Part shown: positions 10,201 through 18,363 of the stretch, one piece after another
Layout: the number at the start of each line of letters is the position of its first letter
Numbering within the stretch: position 1 is the first letter of the stretch
DNA from: Bin87 sp963692995
Lineage (GTDB): Bacteria > Chloroflexota > Dehalococcoidia > Lucifugimonadales > UBA3495
Length of the DNA: 64,000 nt
Reading direction: 5' to 3'
Assembly (NCBI GenBank): GCA_963692995.1
Contig: OY843611.1
Location: forward strand, 2,046,001 to 2,110,000
Translations under genes and position numbers: made by a program
The notes under the pieces: model-generated
The model's input: only the letters and a program-made list of their open reading frames with translations
Database searches by the model: none
What the model was told of the DNA's origin: nothing

Positions 10201-10988
10201 CCAAGCTCCGCTGGCGCAACCGCTTCCGCTCCGCCATCGTCCCGCTCAAGCAGTAACGCTCCCCCGGCGTCCAACGTCGCCCCGTCTATATGCGCGATGT
10301 CGTAGTGATCCGGGTTGCGTTCCAGCAAGGCGCGCAGCGCGTCCAGGGTAGCCGGCCGGGGATTATCCAGCGACACTTCCACATTCAACCCCTCAAGGGC
10401 CGCTACTGTTGCCGTTGCAAGGTTTCCTCCCGCCACCACTGATCTTTCGAGCAGCGCTCCACCCAACGGAGTTTCCCCGTTCAGCGGCGTCACCGACAGC
10501 ATTGCCACGTGCAGCACGCCCTTGGTTCGTTCCCCAGCTGCATCGTGAGGTATCGACCCGGTTGACTGCCGCAAGACCCCCACCAATCCGTTGACGAAAT
10601 AACCCAAACTCGGATCATTCATCAGCTCCCAGGGCAGCGACAAAAACTCCGGCCGGGACGATACTATCGTCAACTCCGCCCGGTCATCTCTGCCCATCAC
10701 GTCATCCAAAAGCGCGCGGCCGCCGCTGTTCGTCCCGAAGGTGATCTCAAACAGCAGCCTTCCCAGGTTCCGCATCGCCCCTTCCACCGCCTCAATTTGT
10801 GCCAGACCACCCAACGTTGGACGCCGGTACTCCGCGTGGTATCGGTTCAGCGTCGCCCTTTCGTCGTCCGACAATTTCACCCCAAACGCCGACGGCGCAA
10901 CCCGTTGGCAGGCTCCCCCTGATTCGACCAGGCGAACTTCTATCTGCCCGGTATCGGGCAGGTCGTGAATTTCCAGACTTGTGGTCAT
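7233..10988 (-). CDS. CHAT-like domain / NTPase (STAND) / TPR-repeat protein with apparently inactive CHAT dyad
   Basis: A 1251-residue multidomain protein. Residues 1-375 have the layout of a CHAT (caspase-like) domain: S-L-P-W-E-L-M near 117-123, a D-I-A-H-I strand at 230-234, a V-A-L-I-S-A strand at 273-278 and a final A-F-Y-A-R-L-A-Q-G-N-S-V-G-G-A-I-A-S-V-R-R segment (given here only as family marker). Residues 405-700 form a P-loop NTPase with Walker A G-D-T-G-V-G-K-T (436-443) and Walker B L-L-V-W-D (516-520), like AP-ATPase/NB-ARC STAND proteins. Residues about 830-1230 are TPR repeats (many A-x-E-W-Y-x-x-A-L). The canonical G-H-G turn and catalytic Cys appear absent: after H233 the chain reads I-D-G-A, and G279 stands where Cys is expected. 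Likely a signal-sensing ATPase switch; defence or programmed-death roles are inference from CHAT/STAND family knowledge. Confidence 0.85.
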   Translation of the reverse strand: MTTSLEIHDLPDTGQIEVRLVESGGACQRVAPSAFGVKLSDDERATLNRYHAEYRRPTLGGLAQIEAVEGAMRNLGRLLFEITFGTNSGGRALLDDVMGRDDRAELTIVSSRPEFLSLPWELMNDPSLGYFVNGLVGVLRQSTGSIPHDAAGERTKGVLHVAMLSVTPLNGETPLGGALLERSVVAGGNLATATVAALEGLNVEVSLDNPRPATLDALRALLERNPDHYDIAHIDGATLDAGGALLLERDDGGAEAVAPAELGAVLADGGVRVALISAGAPADEGTAAKWSAAALAVADAGVAQVALLPVPLHSDMAEGSARAFYARLAQGNSVGGAIASVRRGLMDTPERVTIHGKRVFWDWHTPAVYQSRRYLPAEIEQRQPDPLAPPVIQPEEAPADALQIPMAGQYGLVGRAGELRQLERALQAHSVALLSGDTGVGKTELALGISRWFLKPARVAYPGGVFYTAFEASHPAGIERVVHEIGTAVAGLDFADMPAEQQRRWVTVYLQQNPSLLVWDNLENVAGFPDGAPGLLNEAELPDLAAFLGEVTTGPVGTGALLLSRRSEEEWVTVPHASLTLEGLTEADRLAFAGFVMDKAGVPPTRAGADFGELMELLGGHPLAMQIAIPTVKDVPASVVAGELRSLMAQQPEGGEPGRSAVLTATLEYGFSRLSHRNRTHLPFVSLFQRRVMLDVLSHLTEERVYAQVMGDDLTAGASRSLLTPEGGVQSTGRSYAACRTLLRTAQAAGLLEPVSPSVYQINPALPWFLGRKLGRQVSSDGIRRLEQEFVRVYADTADYFMESLYENQDAGVTAVLAEEGNLTQALGLALEYRQWDNAQLLIQPLAQVYRMQKRFPELRRLRGQLLDVIGHTASEAEGNGAVEFWQYLLGTDSMESVELLDLDRADMFNRQLLDYLLEQPDGETDPRTAAVYHQNGLIATRRGQYENASEWLENGLEIIDGGDDQESIADACFAIGQVRHHQRQYGAAKEWYMRALDIHQRLPDYEEMVNDFRALGSACHMRFEYDEARSWYHRAREMVEENRDEETAVHIFHALGTVDHSEYLFEEAQSWYQQALGLCDRMGMTDQMVVEFHHLGVLAQARGIPAEAEEWLRVAMEYRERRGDIGGVGVEARQIGVVHHEQGDLDQAYEWYNQARVAFESAQDVLRAARTYGQLGMVEEERGNLPDALEWVARTFQLVNDYQLPILVQVKAHLARLRDRMGEEPFAQWWRDNTGAEPPGDLDVDLSETL

Positions 10989-11139
10989 GTCAAACTACCT
11001 CGGTGTAACACCATTCTGCTACATAGTAACGACTGCCAGGCAACAAATGCAGTGATGCTGACGTTCTCGGCAAACCATGCGGTTTATTTACATAACTATT
11101 AGTTGCTCGGCATCAAATCGCCAATCCTATAGAAGGCTG

Positions 11140-11168
11140 TTGCTAGATAATTTGCTTTGGCTTATAAT
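11140..11168 (+). promoter_or_regulatory. sigma-70-type promoter upstream of HpcH/HpaI genes
   Basis: TTGCTA (-35, 11140-11145) and TATAAT (-10, 11163-11168) separated by exactly 17 bases, in an AT-rich divergent intergenic region. It would drive the three-gene HpcH/HpaI cluster starting at 11304, leaving a leader of about 130 bases. Confidence 0.65.
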
Positions 11169-11208
11169 CGGCGGAGAGTGAAGAAGAAGCATCGTATTAA
11201 TTGAGGAA

Positions 11209-11230
11209 GTAGGTTTCCTCGGAACCCTAC
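11209..11230 (+). promoter_or_regulatory. stem-loop in the leader of the HpcH/HpaI cluster
   Basis: GTAGGTTTCC and GGAACCCTAC arms (9 of 10 pair, loop TC) lie between the promoter at 11140 and the first gene. No U-run follows, so it is not a plain terminator. It could be an mRNA-stabilising hairpin or part of a leader regulator; no known riboswitch is recognised. Confidence 0.4.
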
Positions 11231-11303
11231 ACTAGTCTCAACCAGACGGCATTATACAACATGATGCTCCGGAAAATGCGGAGCGCCGGTGGAAAGGGAT
11301 GTC

Positions 11304-12248
11304 ATGCCTGCTTTGGACAAAATTCGACGTTCCTGGCTACTGTTGCCGGTGTCCCGGCCCAGTCGCATCGCCGCGGCCTCAGCCATGGACGCGGATGTGG
11401 CGGTACTGGACTTGGCCGAGTTTGTCGTTGAACCGGACAAACCGGCGGCGCGAGAGGCATTGCGCGAAAACCTGTTATCCGCTAAAGGCGCCGGAGCCGA
11501 AGTATTCGTTCAAATTGACCCCGAACTCATGCTCGCCGACCTGCGCGCCGCAGTCTGGCCCGGCCTCGATGGCATTGTCATCAGCCGCACGGAATCCGCC
11601 AAACAGGTCGCCGACGCCGACGCGATCATTTCCTCCCTCGAGAGCGAACGGGGCATGTTGCCCGGCAGTGTTGAACTGGCCGCGTCTCTGGAAACGGCGG
11701 TAGGCAACCACAATGGCTTCGAGATCGCCAACGCCAGCCCCCGCATCTGGGGCCTAACTCTGGGCCGCGTCGATCTGATCATGGATCTTCGCCCCGAACC
11801 CTCCGGCGAAATCCACCTAATGCCCTATCTGATGCAACGTCTTATTATCCTCGCCGCTGCTGCCGGCAAAGTCCCCCTCGGCGCTTGGTGGCGTTTCCCG
11901 GACCGTGGCCTGTTGGCGACTCCGGAGAACACCCTGGCGGCCGCTCAACGGGGCCGGGCCATCGGATTCAAAGGCTCATTTTGCGTCCTGGACAACCAGG
12001 TCGGCCCTCTCAACGACGGCTTTACCCCAACGGCGGCGGAAGTCGAGGCTGCCCAAACCTTGCACCAATCCTACGCCGCAGCCACCGAATCCGGCGCCTC
12101 CACCGTCGTCTCAATCGATAACGGGCGCGCCTTGACCCCCGACATCGCCCTTCAAACCGCTAACGCGCTGGCGCTGGCCGACGCCTGCGCTGCGCGGGAA
12201 CGCCTCAAGGCCGCCGCCGTCGCGGGCCGGCCCATCCCGGTACACTAG
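11304..12248 (+). CDS. HpcH/HpaI aldolase / citrate lyase beta-like protein (paralogue 1)
   Basis: Class II pyruvate-aldolase/CoA-lyase-type TIM barrel. A GTG at 11289 is also in frame, but the ATG at 11304 sits behind AGGGA and begins with the conserved R-R-S-W-L-L-L-P. The metal/substrate region A-S-L-E-T-A-V-G-N is present near 135, but the usual D-L-E-D after strand 2 reads D-L-A-E, and the later acidic loop reads L-G-R-V-D-L-I-M-D. Family members cleave or form C-C bonds of malyl-CoA, citryl-CoA or hydroxy-oxo acids; the exact substrate is unknown. First of three adjacent paralogues, 11 bases before the next. Confidence 0.85.
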   Translation: MPALDKIRRSWLLLPVSRPSRIAAASAMDADVAVLDLAEFVVEPDKPAAREALRENLLSAKGAGAEVFVQIDPELMLADLRAAVWPGLDGIVISRTESAKQVADADAIISSLESERGMLPGSVELAASLETAVGNHNGFEIANASPRIWGLTLGRVDLIMDLRPEPSGEIHLMPYLMQRLIILAAAAGKVPLGAWWRFPDRGLLATPENTLAAAQRGRAIGFKGSFCVLDNQVGPLNDGFTPTAAEVEAAQTLHQSYAAATESGASTVVSIDNGRALTPDIALQTANALALADACAARERLKAAAVAGRPIPVH

Positions 12249-12259
12249 GAGACTTCCCA

Positions 12260-13273
12260 ATGGCCAATCCGCACCGGCGGCTGAAACGCTCCGGCCTGAC
12301 GATGCCCATTGTTACCGAGCGTTTCATCAACAACGCCTGGCATCGCGGGTGCGATTTCATCAATATGGACCTCGAAGACTCGGTCCCGCCCCGCCTCAAA
12401 GATGTCGCCCGCAATCTGGTGAAACAGAGCATCCCCGTCGTGAACAAGGGCGGCGCCGACGCGGTCTGCCGCATCAATCACGACTTGATGGAGGCTGACC
12501 TCAACGCCGTGATCTGGCCGGGTCTTGTGATGGTCAACTACCCCAAGACCGAGTACGGCCACGAAATCCGGCGCATGGACGAAATCATCACGCGTCTCGA
12601 GGCCGAGCGCGGCATCCGCCCCGGCGCAGTGGAAATCGGCGCCAACATCGAGACCGCCGTTGGCGTGGCCAACGCCTACGAAATCGTCACCGCCAGCCCC
12701 AGAGTTCGAGATTTCGGCGGCGCGTCCGGTTACGATATGTCCCGCGACCTCGGCGTCGAAATGTTCGTAGGATTTGACCAGTTCGTGTACGGAAAGGGCG
12801 AGGTCGAGCTGGCCGCCCGCGCCGCCGGCCGCGAACCTCGCGCCGCCCCCTTCACTCCCAACACCACCGGCAGCGTCAGCGATCCCGACCGCGCCTTCGC
12901 CGAAGCCGACGCCTCCCGCAAGTGCGGTTTCCGCATCGGCGGCGGTCTGCACCCCAACGTGGTGGAACCCCAGAACCGCGGCTTTTCTCCCTCTGACGAG
13001 GAAATTTCCGATGCACTGTGGGTCATGCAGGAATACCGCAAACTGGCCCATTCCAGTGAAACCTGGTTCCAGGTTGACATCCTAACCGTTAGCGCACAGC
13101 AAAATCCCCGGCCCCTCCCCACGGATTCCTATCTCGGCCGCTTCCGCGTCATCGACCGCTACGAAGCCGCTCGCGCCGAGGAACTGCTCAAATGGCATCA
13201 GCTTTGCCAGGAGCGCGACCGCGAAAAAAGCGAAGCCGTCGCCCGCGTCCGCGCTGCCGAGGAACCTGCGTAG
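12260..13273 (+). CDS. HpcH/HpaI aldolase / CoA lyase family protein (paralogue 2)
   Basis: 337 residues beginning ATG at 12260 with AGGAG seven bases upstream. Contains the intact acidic signature N-M-D-L-E-D-S-V-P-P near residue 30, I-G-A-N-I-E-T-A-V-G-V-A-N-A near 125, and a downstream G-G-A-S-G-Y-D-M-S-R-D-L-G loop, all typical of citrate lyase beta/malyl-CoA lyase-like enzymes. Of the three neighbours it looks the most canonical. The C-terminal R-I-G-G-G-L-H-P segment fits the G-x-x-x-x-H-P strand of the family. The tandem arrangement suggests a hetero-oligomer or a pathway with several C-C cleavage steps. Confidence 0.88.
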   Translation: MANPHRRLKRSGLTMPIVTERFINNAWHRGCDFINMDLEDSVPPRLKDVARNLVKQSIPVVNKGGADAVCRINHDLMEADLNAVIWPGLVMVNYPKTEYGHEIRRMDEIITRLEAERGIRPGAVEIGANIETAVGVANAYEIVTASPRVRDFGGASGYDMSRDLGVEMFVGFDQFVYGKGEVELAARAAGREPRAAPFTPNTTGSVSDPDRAFAEADASRKCGFRIGGGLHPNVVEPQNRGFSPSDEEISDALWVMQEYRKLAHSSETWFQVDILTVSAQQNPRPLPTDSYLGRFRVIDRYEAARAEELLKWHQLCQERDREKSEAVARVRAAEEPA

Positions 13274-13317
13274 GGGAAGCCTTTGTGGTTGCCCTCCGTA
13301 ACCTGGAGCCACCTGAT

Positions 13318-14271
13318 ATGTCCATCCTCATCCGGCGTTCCAACCTGATCATTCCCGCCAACCAACTGCGCATGATCCGTTGGGGTTGGAAGCGCAACGC
13401 CGACGCCGTCACCATCGACCTCCAAGACGGGGTGCCTACTAACGAGGTCCAATTAGCCCGCAAAATGCTGCGTAATTCCGTCGATCAGGTAGGTAAGGGT
13501 GGAGCCCAGGTGTTTGTTCGCGTTAACGCCAATTCGGTGTACGCCGACTGCGCGGCGGCCGTCTCTTCAAATCTTACCGGCATCATCCTCCCGGGCGTCG
13601 AATCGGCGGACCAAGTGGCCGAAGCAGACGCCATCCTTTCCGAGCTGGAGCGTCAGCGTGGCGTGAACCCGGGCGCTACCGAGTTGGCCCCGGCCATCGA
13701 AACCGCTGCCGGCGTGTGGCATATCCGCGACATCATCACCGCTTCACCGCGCATCAGGCAGGCCGGCATCGACGAAGCTGCCTTGGCTGCATCATTGGGC
13801 ATCACCCAAACCGCCGAACCGGACCCGTTCGTGTACGCCCGCGGCCGCCTGTGCATCGAAACCATCGCGGCCGGCATTCAACCCGTCGCGGTCACCGACC
13901 CAATGGGTTTGGGCGTTGACCATCTGAGCCACGAAGCGATGGTCAAGATCGCCAACAATGCCCGTAATCTAGGTTTCAAAGGCATGGTGTGCGGACACCC
14001 CCGCTGGGTCGAAGCTATCAACGAGGCATTTACCCCCACCGCAACGCTCGTCGAATACTACACCCAAGTTCGCGAGGTTTTCGCCCAGGCCCTTGCCGCC
14101 GGCACCGCCGCCGCTCCCTTCGCCGGCCGTATGATCGACGTCCCGGTGGACGAATGGGCCAAAGACGTCCTTGCCATGAGCGCCGCCTGCGCGGCTCGCG
14201 ATGCGGAAAAGCAAGCCGCTCGCAACGCCGCCGACGCCTGGTCCAACCTCCCTGTCCCCACGATGGACTAG
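13318..14271 (+). CDS. HpcH/HpaI aldolase / CoA lyase family protein (paralogue 3)
   Basis: 317 residues from the ATG at 13318, which has GGAG about 9 bases upstream; the longer frame back to 13192 overlaps the previous gene and is not needed. Acidic motif T-I-D-L-Q-D-G-V-P replaces D-L-E-D, P-A-I-E-T-A-A-G-V is present near 118, and G-M-V-C-G-H-P-R-W matches the C-terminal strand seen in malyl/citryl-CoA lyases. Third and last of the tandem set, 44 bases after paralogue 2. Loss of one acidic residue here and in paralogue 1 suggests divergent or structural roles. Confidence 0.87.
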   Translation: MSILIRRSNLIIPANQLRMIRWGWKRNADAVTIDLQDGVPTNEVQLARKMLRNSVDQVGKGGAQVFVRVNANSVYADCAAAVSSNLTGIILPGVESADQVAEADAILSELERQRGVNPGATELAPAIETAAGVWHIRDIITASPRIRQAGIDEAALAASLGITQTAEPDPFVYARGRLCIETIAAGIQPVAVTDPMGLGVDHLSHEAMVKIANNARNLGFKGMVCGHPRWVEAINEAFTPTATLVEYYTQVREVFAQALAAGTAAAPFAGRMIDVPVDEWAKDVLAMSAACAARDAEKQAARNAADAWSNLPVPTMD

Positions 14272-14443
14272 GGCGTATTCACATTCCCCTTCATTCCCGT
14301 ATTCGCTGGAATACAGCAAGTGCCAAACAGGGCCAACGTTCCGGTCGCAACGGCTTTTCCGGGTTCCGGCCTTCGCAGGAATAGTGGTATGGTTTCTCAC
14401 ATGTAAAACTGCCCCCATCGGCCCGCACTGCCTGGAGCCCTTT

Positions 14444-14860
14444 ATGATTTACATTGATGACGACCTCCGCCACCGCATCGACAACGCCCTAGCCGACCGT
14501 TGCCCCATGTTCATTGCCACCGTTTCTCCGGATGGCGAACCCCAGATCAGCATGAGGGGCAGCGTCCTCGTTTTTGACCGGGAAACCCTCGCCTATTGGG
14601 AACGCGGCTGGCGCAATTCCGCGGCCAACATCGAAAACGGCTCCAAAGTCGTCCTCTTCTACCGCCATCCCACCGACCGCGTCAACCTACGCTTCTACGG
14701 CACCGCCACCATGTACCGCGAGGGAGCCATCCGCGACAACGTAATGTCCCGCACCGTCCAGGGAGAGCTAGACCGCGACCCGGAACGCGCCGGCGCCGCC
14801 GTCCTTGTGCGCCTTTACCGTATCAACCAACTCTCCGGTGAAGTCCTCCAGGAAGGCTAG
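14444..14860 (+). CDS. pyridoxamine 5'-phosphate oxidase-fold protein
   Basis: 138 residues from the ATG at 14444 (GGAG upstream); the longer frame back to 14201 overlaps the previous gene. The split-barrel flavin-binding fold is indicated by C-P-M-F-I-A-T-V-S-P-D-G-E-P and the later K-V-V-L-F-Y-R-H-P. Members bind FMN, F420 or haem; the small size and lack of PdxH-specific residues argue against true PNP oxidase. Separated from the HpcH/HpaI genes by about 170 bases that hold degenerate repeat arms, so it may have its own promoter. Confidence 0.85.
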   Translation: MIYIDDDLRHRIDNALADRCPMFIATVSPDGEPQISMRGSVLVFDRETLAYWERGWRNSAANIENGSKVVLFYRHPTDRVNLRFYGTATMYREGAIRDNVMSRTVQGELDRDPERAGAAVLVRLYRINQLSGEVLQEG

Positions 14861-14880
14861 AGCGTGTCGTCAAATTATCC

Positions 14881-14975
14881 CGTCATTCCTGCGAAAGCTG
14901 GAATCCAGACGTTTCCATAACCAAATCGTTCTGCAAAAGCAGGCGATTTTGGATTCCCGCTTTCGCGGGAATGAC
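14881..14975. repeat. paired inverted palindromic element (MITE-like)
   Basis: A left arm at 14881-14907 (GTCATTCCTGCGAAAGCTGG...) is the near reverse complement of a right arm at 14950-14975 (GGATTCCCGCTTTCGCGGGA...ATGAC), with about 42 bases between. Each arm is itself a GCGGGA/TCCCGC palindrome. The right arm is the most frequent repeat in this window. A similar arm-spacer-arm arrangement recurs at 48365-48468. Behind it (14976-15060) are degenerate GGAGATGGAACGGCAATGTC-type tandem units. Confidence 0.75.
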
Positions 14976-15132
14976 AGAGATGGAGCGGTTTGACGGAGAT
15001 GGAACGGCGATGTCGGAAACGGAATGGCAATGTCGGAGATGGAACGGCAATGACGTTTGGAAGCTCAATTTGACGACGCGCCTTAAGAGTGTGTTGACTA
15101 AATAAGGTGTGATTTTCAATATCCGGCCGAGG

Positions 15133-15876
15133 CTACAACACTCGGAGCAATTCTCTCAGTAACAGAGATATGCTCCCCACCACGGTCACCGCCACCACTG
15201 CGTAGCGAAAAACGCGCCGGCTGATCTTACGGGCTACCACTGCGGCCGCTGCGGATCCCACCAGTACAGCCAGGACGAGGGCCCCGACGTTTTGCACCGT
15301 GGTGACGCTGACCAGACCCGAAAGAGTGAAAAGGGCCAACGCCAGGGTCGCCGCCAGCAGGAAATATAAACCCAACGTGGCCCGTATCGTATCCCGGGAC
15401 CAGTCCTGTTCAATCGCGTAAAGCCCCACCAATGGCGCGCCCACCGCCAGCGTTGTAACCAGTAAGGTGGTCGCGGTCCCACACAGCAGCGCCATCCACG
15501 GCCTTCGGGCTCCCGGCAGGCGAATACTGAAAAGGCTCATGATGGCCAACGTCAGGATTATAGCCACGATTGCCAACCTCAACGCCACCGGATTGAACCC
15601 GTGGAGCAAGATCACGCCGATGGGAACCGGCGGCAATCCGGATAAAAGGAAAGGCCACGTTTCCCGTAATCTCAGGTGCCGCCAAGTTTGGATAACTGTT
15701 AACCCTGTGGAGGGGATGATCATGGCGTTGACGATGACCACTGCCTCCTGAGGATGCAGGACCAGCAACAGGAAAGGCATTGCCACCGTCCCCAACCCGA
15801 AGCTGATTATTCCCAGCACCATCGCGCCAGAGAACACCGCCGCCAACCCGAGGACCAGCTCCCAGCCTATTAACAT
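15133..15876 (-). CDS. TauE/SafE family sulfite exporter-like membrane protein
   Basis: About 247 residues from the methionine at 15876, chosen because the first membrane helix starts there; the longer frame to 15948 adds a polar, unlikely leader. Seven to eight hydrophobic helices alternate with short loops. The first carries F-G-L-G-T-V-A-M-P-F and the fifth G-A-P-L-V-G-L-Y, the half-repeat pattern of TauE/SafE permeases that export sulfite or organosulfonates. The transported compound cannot be told from sequence. Stands alone between a repeat-rich gap and the acyl-CoA synthetase, same strand. Confidence 0.85.
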   Translation of the reverse strand: MLIGWELVLGLAAVFSGAMVLGIISFGLGTVAMPFLLLVLHPQEAVVIVNAMIIPSTGLTVIQTWRHLRLRETWPFLLSGLPPVPIGVILLHGFNPVALRLAIVAIILTLAIMSLFSIRLPGARRPWMALLCGTATTLLVTTLAVGAPLVGLYAIEQDWSRDTIRATLGLYFLLAATLALALFTLSGLVSVTTVQNVGALVLAVLVGSAAAAVVARKISRRVFRYAVVAVTVVGSISLLLRELLRVL

Positions 15877-16011
15877 CGGTTCAAGCGCTGCGAAATGGGC
15901 TGGATGCGCCGGCGTGGATTTATCGCATGGGGCAAACGATCTTGCCACCTGCGCCGGTATCGAAAACCTTAAAGATACCCTTGCATAGGTATCCCCAAGC
16001 CTCGGATTGTG

Positions 16012-18135
16012 CTACTTCATCCCCACCACCAGAGCATCCACCGCCTTCACCCCCTGTCCTTGCGGCAAGACCAGCAGCGGGTTGATGTCCAGCTCGCCCA
16101 GGGAACCCTCCAGTTGTACCGCCATCCCGGAGACCCGAACCAAAGTATCCGCCAGGGCATCCACATCCGCCGCCGGCATCCCTCGGAACCCGCGCAGCAG
16201 CCGCGCCCCCTTTACTTCGTCGATCATTTCCAGCGCGTCAGCTCGCGTGATCGGGCAAAGGCGCAGCGCCACGTCCTCGTACACCTCCACCATCACACCG
16301 CCGGTCCCAAACAGCAGGAACGGCCCCAACTGCTCGTCATAAGACACTCCTACAATCGTCTCCACGCCGCCGGAAACCATCTCTTGCACCACAACACCAT
16401 CAACCCGCGCACTGGCGTCATAAGTCCTGACGTTGGTCGTAACCTCGTCGAAAGCCGCCCTTACCGCGTCGGGGCTATCCAGTCCCAGCCGGATCGCCCC
16501 GGCCTCGGTCTTGTGCAATATATCCGCTGAGTCCGCCTTTATCGCCACCGGATAGCCAATCCGTTCCGCTGCCTCAACTGCCGCCTCCGCATCCGCCGCA
16601 AGTTCTTCCCGGGTAGTCTGCACCCCGAACGCCGCGATCAAACCCTTGCTTTCATACTCCGAAAGCGCCTCGCCCTTAGCCAGAGCGCTTGCCGAAGCAG
16701 CCTGCGCCGCGGTCAAATCCTCGGCGGTGGCGAAACCCCGCCTCAGCCTTTCCTCTCGCCAGTCGTGGTAATCATTCAGATAACGCACCCCAGCTGCCAG
16801 CTTATCCGGAACGTAGAACACCGGTATGCCTTCCCGCCGTAGCATCGGCAGCCCAGACTCCGCCCCTCGCGTACCCGTCCAAAGGAAGGCCACCGGCTTG
16901 TCGCTCCCATCCCGCTGTGCGATCACCTGAGTCGCCTGCGCGTCCGCCCCCGCTGACGCCACCACCAGCGTCCCCACCCCTGGGTCGTCGGCCATGAATG
17001 ACATAATCGCCGGAAAGTCGTCGCTGTTCGCATAACCCGTCACGTCCGACGGATTGGCTGCCCAGCCAAATCCCTTCAAAATCCCGTTGATCCCGTCCCG
17101 CGCCCGTTCTGAAAGCAGCGGCAGATCCAACCCGGCGTGCCCGAACATATCCGCGGTCAAACTGCTGATCCCGCCCGAGTGCGAAACCACGGCCACTCCC
17201 CGATGCGGCGGCCTGGGACACCGCGCCAGCAGGTTAGACACCTGCAACAGGTCGTCATAGTCCTGCACCCGGATCACTCCGTACTGCGCGAAAACCGCAT
17301 CATAGCGCGCGTCCACCCCGGTCAGAGCTGCCGTATGCGATCCGGCCGCCCGCGAACCCAAGTCCGATCGCCCAATCTTGATCAGCACAATCGGCTTCCC
17401 TTGTTCCGCAGCCAGCCGCGCCACCTCCACAAACTTCCGCCCATCCTTGAACCCCTCAATGAACCCGGCGATCACCCGTGTATCGTCATCATCCAGTAGA
17501 TACCGCGCAAAGTCGCAGAAATCCAGATCCGCCTCGTTCCCCGTGGAAACGATGTAGGTGAAACCAATACCTTCATCCACGGCCCGCGTCAAAAACGGCC
17601 CGAACGCCGACGCCCCGCTCTGGCACACCAACCCAATCGGCCCGCTCAGCCCGGCGGCGCCCCGCGACGAAGCGCTGGCCCAAATGTCGTTCTTCAGATT
17701 GGCTAATCCCAGGCAGTTTGGCCCGCTCACCCGCATCCCCGACTCCTGCGCAAAACGCCCTAGCTCGGCCTGCAACCCCTGCCTATCCTCCACGCCCCGC
17801 TCGGCAAACCCTGCCGAAATCACAATCGCCGACTTTGCCCCCTTCTCGTAGCTCTCCTTCAACGTATCCAGCACCGCATGGTACGGCACTACCACGCCCA
17901 CCACGTCGGGCGCCTCCGGCAGCTCCGTGACCGAAGGATAGCACCGCATCCCCTGCACTTCCTCATACCGGGGATTCACCGGATACACGTTCACCCCATG
18001 CCCCGACGCCCCCATTGCTGCCGCCAAAAACCGCCCCCCGTACTGCATACGAGGCGTAGCCCCCACCACCGCGATCGACCGCGGGTTCAGCATCCGGTCA
18101 ATAGAAGCCAACTGTTCGTCAGTCCAGAACCCCAT
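16012..18135 (-). CDS. ADP-forming acetate--CoA ligase family protein (fused alpha/beta)
   Basis: 707 residues. Order of domains: CoA-binding Rossmann (about 10-130), succinyl-CoA ligase-like flavodoxin domains (150-450), and a C-terminal ATP-grasp domain (about 490-700). The phosphohistidine loop is visible as A-A-G-S-H-T-A-A-L-T-G near 270. These enzymes interconvert acyl-CoA + ADP + Pi and acid + CoA + ATP, saving ATP during fermentation or activating acids. The fused architecture is common in Chloroflexota and archaea. Lies upstream of nothing on its strand within 140 bases and downstream of a ThDP enzyme gene on the same strand, so an acyl-CoA product from that enzyme is plausible but unproven. 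Confidence 0.92.
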   Translation of the reverse strand: MGFWTDEQLASIDRMLNPRSIAVVGATPRMQYGGRFLAAAMGASGHGVNVYPVNPRYEEVQGMRCYPSVTELPEAPDVVGVVVPYHAVLDTLKESYEKGAKSAIVISAGFAERGVEDRQGLQAELGRFAQESGMRVSGPNCLGLANLKNDIWASASSRGAAGLSGPIGLVCQSGASAFGPFLTRAVDEGIGFTYIVSTGNEADLDFCDFARYLLDDDDTRVIAGFIEGFKDGRKFVEVARLAAEQGKPIVLIKIGRSDLGSRAAGSHTAALTGVDARYDAVFAQYGVIRVQDYDDLLQVSNLLARCPRPPHRGVAVVSHSGGISSLTADMFGHAGLDLPLLSERARDGINGILKGFGWAANPSDVTGYANSDDFPAIMSFMADDPGVGTLVVASAGADAQATQVIAQRDGSDKPVAFLWTGTRGAESGLPMLRREGIPVFYVPDKLAAGVRYLNDYHDWREERLRRGFATAEDLTAAQAASASALAKGEALSEYESKGLIAAFGVQTTREELAADAEAAVEAAERIGYPVAIKADSADILHKTEAGAIRLGLDSPDAVRAAFDEVTTNVRTYDASARVDGVVVQEMVSGGVETIVGVSYDEQLGPFLLFGTGGVMVEVYEDVALRLCPITRADALEMIDEVKGARLLRGFRGMPAADVDALADTLVRVSGMAVQLEGSLGELDINPLLVLPQGQGVKAVDALVVGMK

Positions 18136-18156
18136 GACATAACCCTCTCATCGCCG

Positions 18157-18176
18157 GGGCGACCCATGGGTCGCCC
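18157..18176. repeat. perfect GGGCGACCC palindrome
   Basis: 20-base perfect dyad between the acyl-CoA ligase start and the next gene end. Same arm family as 4195. Confidence 0.55.
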
Positions 18177-18189
18177 GTCCGTCCTAAAC

Positions 18190-18217
18190 GTAGGGGCGAA
18201 TGATTATTCGCCCCTAC
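18190..18217. repeat. GTAGGGGCGAAT palindrome
   Basis: Twelve-base arms GTAGGGGCGAAT and ATTCGCCCCTAC separated by four bases. A near copy with GC arms lies at 28714-28744. At 18237-18345 a further degenerate element starts with TCATTGCGAACGAAGCGTGG, a type of dispersed repeat. Together they fill the 228 bases between two minus-strand genes. Confidence 0.65.
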
Positions 18218-18363
18218 TCAAATATCGCTTATTTTGTCATTGCGAACGAAGCGTGGCAATCGCGTCGTGGGTCTCGCCATGTCATTACGATCCGGCGCTC
18301 GATGCAAGAGTGGCAGTCTCGTCGCCTCCACCCCGCTCGTGGTGAACCTGCCGAACCATGCTC

